Below are positions 5,804 to 11,074 of a DNA stretch of 11,074 nucleotides, piece by piece. Source of the DNA: an uncultured Collinsella sp. (lineage in GTDB: Bacteria; Actinomycetota; Coriobacteriia; Coriobacteriales; Coriobacteriaceae); NCBI GenBank assembly GCA_900545075.1, contig UQXT01000067.1, positions 1 through 11,074 of the forward strand. Reading direction: 5' to 3'. A program made the translations under genes and the position numbers. Position 1 is the first letter of the stretch, and every line of letters starts with the position of its first letter. The notes beneath the pieces are model-generated. The model searched no databases and was not told where the DNA came from. It saw only the letters and a program-made list of their open reading frames with translations.

Positions 5804-7087
5804 TTAGTAGATGACGGGATCGGGGACGGTAGCATGCTCGACATGCGCGCCGAGCGCCTGCAGCTTTTCGACAAACTGCTCGTAGCCACGTTTGATGTGA
5901 TGGATGGCCGAGACCTCGGTAACGCCATCGGCGATAAGGCCGGCAACCACAAGCGCCGCGCCGCCACGCAGGTCGGGTGAGGTGACCTGTGCGCCCGAGA
6001 AGCCCTTGACGCCGTGAATCATGGCGTGATGGCTCTCGATGCGAATATCGGCGCCCATACGCACGAGCTCGGAGGCGAACATGAAGCGGTTCTCGAAGAT
6101 GTTCTCGGTAATTACGGAGCTTCCGTCGGCAAGGGCCGAAAGCACCATGATCTGCGCCTGCATGTCGGTCGGGAAACCCGGGAACGGAAGCGTCTGGATA
6201 TCGACCGGTTTGATGCGCTCGGCGCGATTGACGTGGACGCCGTTCTCGATACGCTCGCAATCGATACCCATAAGTTCCATCTTTTTGAGCACCATGCCCA
6301 GGTGGATGGGGCAGAAGCCCGTAACATCGACGCCGCATTCATCGGCCATGAGGGCGCCGGCGACGATGAAGGTGCCGGCCTCGATGCGGTCGCCCACCAC
6401 GCAATGGGTAACGGGATGCAGCTCCTCTACGCCCTCGATGGTCACGACGGGCGTGCCCGCGCCGACGATCTTGGCACCCATCTCGTTGAGCATGTTGGCA
6501 AGGTCGACGATCTCGGGCTCGCGGGCAGCGTTGTCGATAACCGTGGTGCCCTGCGCGCGCACAGCAGCCATGATGAGATTCTCGGTAGCGCCCACGCTCG
6601 CGAACTCGAGCGTGACGGTGGTGCCGCGCAGGCCCTGGGGAGCACTGGCGTTGATGTAACCGTGGGCGGTGTCGAACTCGACGCCCAGAGCCTCGAGACC
6701 CAAGATATGCATATCAATCTTGCGGGCACCCAGGTTGCAGCCGCCCGGCATGGCAATCTTGGCGCGATGGAAACGACCCAGCAGGGGGCCCATCACAGCC
6801 GTGGAGGCGCGCATCTTGGCGACAAGCTCGTAGGGAGCCTCCCAGGAATCAACCTGGGAGGTATCGATCTCGAGCGTGTGCTCATCGAGAACTTCGATCG
6901 TGGCGCCCATGCCCTTGAGCACCTTGCCCATAACGTGGACATCGGAAATATCGGGCACGTTCTGAAGCGTTGTCTTGCCCGGCGCCAGAAGCGTTGCCGC
7001 CATGAGTTTGAGCGCGGAGTTCTTGGCGCCCGAGACGGGCACGGAGCCTCCGATGGCGTGGCCACCCTCAACGCGGATAATATCCAA
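5804..7087 (-). CDS. murA: UDP-N-acetylglucosamine 1-carboxyvinyltransferase (MurA)
   Basis: MurA transfers enolpyruvate from phosphoenolpyruvate to UDP-GlcNAc, the first committed step of peptidoglycan synthesis in the cytoplasm. The 427-residue length is standard. The catalytic residues are all present: Lys22-Asn23 in SGAKNSA, Arg93 in KMRAS, Cys117 in PGGCNLGAR (the residue that fosfomycin alkylates in sensitive enzymes), Asp308 in GFPTDMQ and Arg400 in KRGYE. The start is TTG at 7087, where the MurA N-terminus begins, with AAAGGG seven bases upstream; the nearest ATG upstream is out of frame and soon meets a stop. It follows the ATP synthase operon across a hairpin and is followed after 12 bases by the LCP gene. 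Proximity of murA to the atp operon is also known in Bacillus. Confidence 0.97.
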   Translation of the reverse strand: MDIIRVEGGHAIGGSVPVSGAKNSALKLMAATLLAPGKTTLQNVPDISDVHVMGKVLKGMGATIEVLDEHTLEIDTSQVDSWEAPYELVAKMRASTAVMGPLLGRFHRAKIAMPGGCNLGARKIDMHILGLEALGVEFDTAHGYINASAPQGLRGTTVTLEFASVGATENLIMAAVRAQGTTVIDNAAREPEIVDLANMLNEMGAKIVGAGTPVVTIEGVEELHPVTHCVVGDRIEAGTFIVAGALMADECGVDVTGFCPIHLGMVLKKMELMGIDCERIENGVHVNRAERIKPVDIQTLPFPGFPTDMQAQIMVLSALADGSSVITENIFENRFMFASELVRMGADIRIESHHAMIHGVKGFSGAQVTSPDLRGGAALVVAGLIADGVTEVSAIHHIKRGYEQFVEKLQALGAHVEHATVPDPVIY

Positions 7088-7100
7088 GGTCTACCCTTTC

Positions 7101-7139
7101 AAAAAGCATGCCCGGGGTGGCTGGGCCATCCCGGGCATG
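7101..7139 (-). terminator. Terminator or attenuator between atpC and murA
   Basis: CATGCCCGGG (7139-7130 on the minus strand) pairs perfectly with CCCGGGCATG (7116-7107), with a further three pairs inside after one mismatch, and is followed by C and TTTTT (7105-7101). It is a strong Rho-independent terminator shape for the atp operon. The T-tract directly abuts the GAAAGGG ribosome binding site of murA, so no promoter fits between them. murA must be read through this hairpin, either from the atp operon or from a promoter in the roughly 36 bases between the atpC stop and the hairpin, where I see no convincing hexamers. Confidence 0.85.
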
Positions 7140-7175
7140 ATGTGTTCGCAAATGGTCGAACGCTAAAACGTTTGA

Positions 7176-7568
7176 CTATTGGGCAAGCTTGAGCTTACAC
7201 CATGCGATTTCATTATAGAGGTAGGCGCGGCGTGCATCATCCTCCGACAAATTACCCAGCTTCTCTTCAAAACCTTGAATATCAGCTTTAACCTTGTCGG
7301 CGTCGACGGTCGCCAAATCGCAAGCGCGCTCGGCGAGGACGGTCACGACATCGTCCGCAACCTGGGCATAGCCGCCGGCCACGGCAAACGTGTGGTCGAC
7401 AGTGCCCATGGCCTTATCGGAAACGCGAACGTAACCGCGGTCGATCGTGCAAATTTCGCTGGAGTGAGCAGGTAGGACGCCAAACTCGCCATCCGTAGAC
7501 GGAATCGACACAAACGCAGCGTCACCCTCATAGGCGAGGCTCACGGGGCACACGATGCGGATACGCAT
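7176..7568 (-). CDS. atpC: F1Fo ATP synthase epsilon subunit
   Basis: Epsilon is part of the central stalk of F1, contacts gamma and the c-ring and can inhibit ATP hydrolysis through its C-terminal helices. The 130-residue protein has the N-terminal beta sandwich (about 1-85), with the typical GEFGVLPAHS (27-36) and FAVAGGYAQV (61-70), then a helical C-terminal part (about 88-130). The ATG lies three bases after the atpD stop, and its ribosome binding sequence (GGGAGAGAAG) is inside the end of atpD, which suggests coupled translation. It is the last gene of the operon; the terminator-like hairpin follows. Confidence 0.95.
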   Translation of the reverse strand: MRIRIVCPVSLAYEGDAAFVSIPSTDGEFGVLPAHSSEICTIDRGYVRVSDKAMGTVDHTFAVAGGYAQVADDVVTVLAERACDLATVDADKVKADIQGFEEKLGNLSEDDARRAYLYNEIAWCKLKLAQ

Positions 7569-7571
7569 AAC

Positions 7572-9026
7572 CTACTTCTCTCCCATCTTGCGGGCGCGCT
7601 CACGCACGTCCTCAATCGTGGAAGCATAGCGGAATGCCTGCTCGGGCAGGTCATCGGCCTTGCCGTCGACAATCTCGGCGAAGGAGCGGACGGTATCCTC
7701 GACGCGAACGTAGACACCGGGGTTGCCGGTGAACTTCTCGGCGACGTGGAAGGACTGTGAGAGGAACTGCTGAATCTTACGGGCACGGTTGACCGTAAGA
7801 CGCTGCTCCTCGGACAGCTCGTCCATACCCAGAATGGCGATGATGTCCTGAAGGTCGGAGTACTCCTGCAGGAGCTCCTGGACCTTGACGGCGACACGGT
7901 AGTGCTCCTCGCCAACGATCGAGGGATCGAGAGCGTCGGAGGAAGACGCGAGCGGGTCAATAGCCGGGAAAAGGCCGAGCGACGAAATGCTACGCGAAAG
8001 AACCGTGGTGGCGTCGAGGTGCGTAAACGTCGTGGCAGGCGCCGGGTCGGTCAGGTCGTCTGCGGGGACGTAGACAGCCTGGACGGAGGTAATGGAGCCC
8101 GTCTTGGTCGAGGTAATGCGCTCCTGGAGGTCGCCCATCTCGGTTGCCAGCGTGGGCTGGTAACCAACGGCGGACGGCATACGGCCCAGCAGTGCGGAAA
8201 CCTCGGAACCGGCCTGGGAGAAGCGGAAGATGTTATCGATGAACAGCAGAACGTCCTGGCCACGATCGCGGAAGTACTCAGCGGTGGTAAGGCCGGCCAG
8301 ACCGATGCGCAGACGCGCTCCAGGCGGCTCGTTCATCTGACCATAGACCAAGCAAGTCTTGTCGATAACGCCCGACTCGCTCATCTCGAGATAAAGGTCG
8401 GTACCCTCACGGGTACGCTCGCCGACGCCGGTGAACACCGAGGTGCCGCCATGCTCCTGGGCGAGGTTGTTGATGAGCTCCTGAATCAGAACGGTCTTAC
8501 CGACGCCGGCGCCACCGAACAGGCCTGTCTTGCCGCCACGGATGTAGGGCTCGAGCAGGTCGACGGCCTTAATGCCGGTCTCGAAGATCTCGGTCTTGGT
8601 GGTGAGCTCGTCAAAGCGGGGCGCTGCATGGTGGATGGGGTAGAACTCCTCCACCTCGGGCATGGGCTTGCCGTCGACGGGCTTGCCCATGACGTTCCAA
8701 ATGCGGCCGAGCGTCTTGGGGCCAACGGGCATCTTCATGGGCTCACCGGTATCGGTGGCGATGAGGCCGCGCTGCAGGCCGTCGGTCGAGGACATGGCGA
8801 CCGTGCGGACGACGCCGCCCGGAAGCTGGCTCTCGACCTCAAGGATCGTGCTCAGATGACCGATCGGGGTCTCGGCCTCGACCGTGAGCGCGTTGTAGAT
8901 CGGGGGCACCGCACCGTCAAACTTGACGTCGACGACAGGACCGATGATACGCACGATGCGACCATCACCGGCAGTCGTCTTCTTGGTGGCTTCCTCGACC
9001 GCAAGCTTTACGGTGTTATTAGCCAT
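7572..9026 (-). CDS. atpD: F1Fo ATP synthase beta subunit (catalytic)
   Basis: Beta carries the catalytic nucleotide sites of F1 on the cytoplasmic side of the membrane. The 484-residue protein shows the N-terminal barrel from about 22 (GRIVRIIGPVVDVKF), the P-loop GGAGVGKT (171-178), the catalytic glutamate in GERTREG (Glu203), the Walker B strand VLLFID (259-264), and DELSEEQ (402-408), the counterpart of the DELSEED lever that meets gamma. The ATG overlaps the atpG stop by one base (TAATG), and GGAGGA lies upstream inside atpG, so translation is probably coupled. Compared with the usual 460-480 residues there is a short N-terminal extension of about 15 residues rich in Thr and Lys. Nothing is missing. 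Confidence 0.98.
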   Translation of the reverse strand: MANNTVKLAVEEATKKTTAGDGRIVRIIGPVVDVKFDGAVPPIYNALTVEAETPIGHLSTILEVESQLPGGVVRTVAMSSTDGLQRGLIATDTGEPMKMPVGPKTLGRIWNVMGKPVDGKPMPEVEEFYPIHHAAPRFDELTTKTEIFETGIKAVDLLEPYIRGGKTGLFGGAGVGKTVLIQELINNLAQEHGGTSVFTGVGERTREGTDLYLEMSESGVIDKTCLVYGQMNEPPGARLRIGLAGLTTAEYFRDRGQDVLLFIDNIFRFSQAGSEVSALLGRMPSAVGYQPTLATEMGDLQERITSTKTGSITSVQAVYVPADDLTDPAPATTFTHLDATTVLSRSISSLGLFPAIDPLASSSDALDPSIVGEEHYRVAVKVQELLQEYSDLQDIIAILGMDELSEEQRLTVNRARKIQQFLSQSFHVAEKFTGNPGVYVRVEDTVRSFAEIVDGKADDLPEQAFRYASTIEDVRERARKMGEK

Positions 9027-9934
9027 TACTGTTCCTCCAATGCTGAGGCTCCGCCGACGATCTCGTTAATCTCGGTCGTGATCGAAGCCTGGCGCACGCG
9101 ACTATACGTGCGGGTAAGGGTCGAGATGATCGCGGTGGCGTTTTCCGTCGCGGAGTGCATAGCCTTGCGGCGTGCACCCTGCTCGGCAGCCGCCGAATCG
9201 ATCAGGGCCTGGTAGATGACCGTCAGGATATAAGACGGCACAAGCTTGCCGAGAACATGCTCGGGAGAGGGCACGAACTCGAACGTAGACGAGATGCGCT
9301 TAGGGGCGTCGGTCTCGTTCTTACGCGGACCGTGGGCCATAGCGATCATCTCGGGGTCGAGCGGCAACAAATGCTCGACGCGAAGCTCCTGATCCACGCG
9401 GTTCTTGGCGTGGTGGTAGACAAGCTCGACACGGTCAAGCTCACCGGCACGATACGCATCGCAGATATGAGAGGAGATCATGCGGGCCTGATTGAAATCG
9501 GGCTCGGAGGAGTTGCCCTCAAAGTGCATGATGACGTTTGCGCGGTCACGGAAATACGTGGCCGGTTTGCGCCCGCACGCGATAATCTCGCACTCGATGC
9601 CGTCGTTCGCCCAAGAAGCGGCGAGCTTTTCGGCCGTGCGCTCCACCGTCGTATTGAAACCGCCGGCAAGGCCGCGGTCCGAAGCAATAACGACAATCAG
9701 GCCATGCTTGACGCTCTCATGCTTCTGCAGCATGGGATCGGTGCCCGAACAGGAGGCGTCGCCGGCGACCGTCAACATGACGTCGGTCAGCGCCTCCTTA
9801 TAGGGCTCGGCCTGCTTGGAGCGATCGAGGGCACGACGGATCTTGGCCGTAGAGACCATCTCCATCGTGCGCGTGATCTGCTTGGTCGTGGTAACCGAGG
9901 AGATTCGCTTCTTAATGTCGCGAAGGTTGGCCAT
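9026..9934 (-). CDS. atpG: F1Fo ATP synthase gamma subunit
   Basis: Gamma is the rotating shaft inside the alpha3-beta3 ring. The 302-residue protein begins with the long helix MANLRDIKKRISSV...TKQITRTMEMVSTAK (1-31), has the conserved SDRGLAGGFN (85-94; Cys or Ala is common at the sixth position), a Rossmann-like middle domain, and ends in the second coiled-coil helix containing AAAEQGARRKAMHSATENA. Length is slightly above the E. coli protein (287). The ATG is five bases after the atpA stop, with AGGAG inside the end of atpA. It overlaps atpD at its stop. Confidence 0.97.
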   Translation of the reverse strand: MANLRDIKKRISSVTTTKQITRTMEMVSTAKIRRALDRSKQAEPYKEALTDVMLTVAGDASCSGTDPMLQKHESVKHGLIVVIASDRGLAGGFNTTVERTAEKLAASWANDGIECEIIACGRKPATYFRDRANVIMHFEGNSSEPDFNQARMISSHICDAYRAGELDRVELVYHHAKNRVDQELRVEHLLPLDPEMIAMAHGPRKNETDAPKRISSTFEFVPSPEHVLGKLVPSYILTVIYQALIDSAAAEQGARRKAMHSATENATAIISTLTRTYSRVRQASITTEINEIVGGASALEEQ

Positions 9935-9939
9935 GGGGC

Positions 9940-11074
9940 TTAGTTCTCCTCTGATCCAGAAACATCCGAATGGTGCTTGGCCATAAACTGCTGCTTGAAG
10001 TCACCGATGACACGAAGGAGCTCGGCCTTGGTATCGTCGTCGATCTTCTTAGCGCGAACCTTGTCGAGCAGCGAACCAAAGCCGTTGTCCAGGTACTCGA
10101 TAAGCTCAGCGCGGAAAGGCAGCACGTCGGCGATCTCCAGGTCGTCCAGGAAGCCCTCGTTGCCTGCAAACAGAACTGCAATCTGCTCGCCAACCTCAAA
10201 CGGCTTGTAACGCGGCTGCTTCAGGAGCTCGGTCATGCGGGCACCATGGGTCAGCTGCTTCTGAGTAGCCTCGTCGAGGTCGGAGCCGAACTGCGTAAAG
10301 CCGGCGAGCTCCTGGTACGAAGCGAGGTCCAGACGGAGGTTGCCGGCGACCTGCTTCATAGCCTTGGTCTGCGCGTCGCCACCGACGCGGGACACGGAAA
10401 TGCCCACGTCGACTGCCGGGCGCTGGCCCTGGAAGAAGAGCTCGGACTGCAGGTAGATCTGACCATCGGTAATGGAAATGACGTTGGTCGGAATGTAGGC
10501 CGAGACGTCGCCGTCCTGGGTCTCGATGATCGGCAGAGCCGTCATGGAGCCGTAACCGTTCTTCTTGGACATCTTGACGGCACGCTCGAGCAGACGAGAG
10601 TGCAGGTAGAAGATGTCGCCAGGATAGGCCTCGCGTCCGGGCGGACGATGCAGCGTCAGCGACATCTGACGGTAGGCCACAGCCTGCTTGGACAGGTCGT
10701 CGTAGATGACGAGCACGTGGCCGCCGGGGTTGGTCTCGCTGGCGGGCTTGCCGTCCTCGCCGTTGTACATGAAGAACTCGCCGATAGCAGCACCGGCCAT
10801 AGGCGCGATGTACTGCATAGGGGCGGAATCGGCAGCGGTGGCCGAAACGATGATGGTGTAGTCGAGCGCACCGTGCTGAGCGAGGGTCTCGCGGATGTTG
10901 GCAACCGTGGAGGCCTTCTGGCCGATGGCGACATAGATGCAGACCATGCCTTTGCCGCGCTGATTAAGGATAGCGTCGATAGCAATGGCGGTCTTACCGG
11001 TCTTACGGTCGCCGATGATGAGCTCGCGCTGGCCGCGGCCGATAGGCACCATGGAGTCGATAGCGAGCAGACCG
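9940..11074 (-). CDS. atpA: F1Fo ATP synthase alpha subunit, N-terminus cut by the window edge
   Basis: Alpha forms the non-catalytic nucleotide sites of F1. The visible 377 residues run from LLAIDSMVPIGRGQ to the C-terminus; roughly the first 130-150 residues lie beyond the right edge. The P-loop GDRKTGKTA is near the start of the visible part. SVSRVGGDAQ contains the arginine that reaches into the catalytic site of beta. The C-terminal helical domain appears complete and ends at a TAA five bases before atpG. Upstream genes of the operon (atpB, E, F, H) would be expected to the right. There is no sign of damage; the truncation is only the window boundary. Confidence 0.97.
   Translation of the reverse strand, partial: GLLAIDSMVPIGRGQRELIIGDRKTGKTAIAIDAILNQRGKGMVCIYVAIGQKASTVANIRETLAQHGALDYTIIVSATAADSAPMQYIAPMAGAAIGEFFMYNGEDGKPASETNPGGHVLVIYDDLSKQAVAYRQMSLTLHRPPGREAYPGDIFYLHSRLLERAVKMSKKNGYGSMTALPIIETQDGDVSAYIPTNVISITDGQIYLQSELFFQGQRPAVDVGISVSRVGGDAQTKAMKQVAGNLRLDLASYQELAGFTQFGSDLDEATQKQLTHGARMTELLKQPRYKPFEVGEQIAVLFAGNEGFLDDLEIADVLPFRAELIEYLDNGFGSLLDKVRAKKIDDDTKAELLRVIGDFKQQFMAKHHSDVSGSEEN

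Noticed and set aside
7146..7163. GTTCG...CGAAC repeat upstream of murA as a LexA (SOS) box
   Set aside because: The half-sites are in the opposite order to the Gram-positive SOS box (CGAAC...GTTCG), and murA is not a known SOS gene.
6014..7192. Open reading frame of 392 codons on the plus strand opposite murA
   Set aside because: It is antisense to the complete murA, shows no recognisable motif, and has the Gly/His/Asp-rich composition expected of an antisense frame in GC-rich DNA.
7902..9215. Open reading frame of 437 codons on the plus strand opposite atpD and atpG
   Set aside because: It lies opposite two clearly functional genes, its translation is low-complexity and rich in Gly, Arg and Leu, it resembles no family, and it is explained by the codon bias of the genes on the other strand.

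Overview
The window looks like part of the chromosome of a GC-rich Gram-positive actinobacterium, most likely of the class Coriobacteriia (Collinsella-like). This is inferred from base composition, Shine-Dalgarno-led genes with ATG, GTG and TTG starts, a LytR-CpsA-Psr cell-wall protein, a DtxR-family regulator and the style of the proteins. No 16S or other taxonomic marker is present. The region is dense and mostly housekeeping: ten protein genes (nine complete, one cut by the right edge), no tRNA or rRNA, no insertion sequence and no CRISPR array. No gene-free stretch exceeds 300 bases.

Layout from left to right. Positions 1-167 hold no convincing gene. On the minus strand they look like the 5' leader of a gene beyond the left edge, ending in a truncated T-box-like motif. 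Positions 168-1568 (minus) encode an alpha-D-phosphohexomutase. Positions 1569-1727 hold its probable promoter, an elaborate nested inverted repeat and an intrinsic terminator. Positions 1728-3054 (minus) are a two-gene operon: a DtxR/MntR-type metalloregulator followed by a stand-alone homocysteine S-methyltransferase. Facing it, 3175-4422 (plus) encodes peptidase T. The 120-bp divergent region contains a perfect 18-bp palindrome lying over the -35 zones of both predicted promoters. Convergent terminators and hairpins occupy 4423-4564. Positions 4565-7087 (minus) are murA followed by an LCP-family cell-wall polymer ligase. Positions 7176-11074 (minus) are the distal part of the F1Fo ATP synthase operon, read atpA-atpG-atpD-atpC. 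A strong terminator-like hairpin separates atpC from murA and its T-tract abuts the murA ribosome binding site.

Functionally, the atp genes form the soluble F1 sector. MurA commits UDP-GlcNAc to peptidoglycan and the LCP protein attaches secondary polymers to it, so murA-lcp is an envelope module behind the energy operon. The metalloregulator sits between two enzymes that need zinc by family knowledge, PepT and the homocysteine methyltransferase. This suggests, but does not prove, a small metal-linked methionine and peptide module. I found no clearly new multi-gene system. The points most worth a second look are the divergent palindrome, the mixed metal-ligand set of the regulator, the murA leader hairpin, the nested repeat upstream of the phosphomutase and the truncated T-box-like leader.
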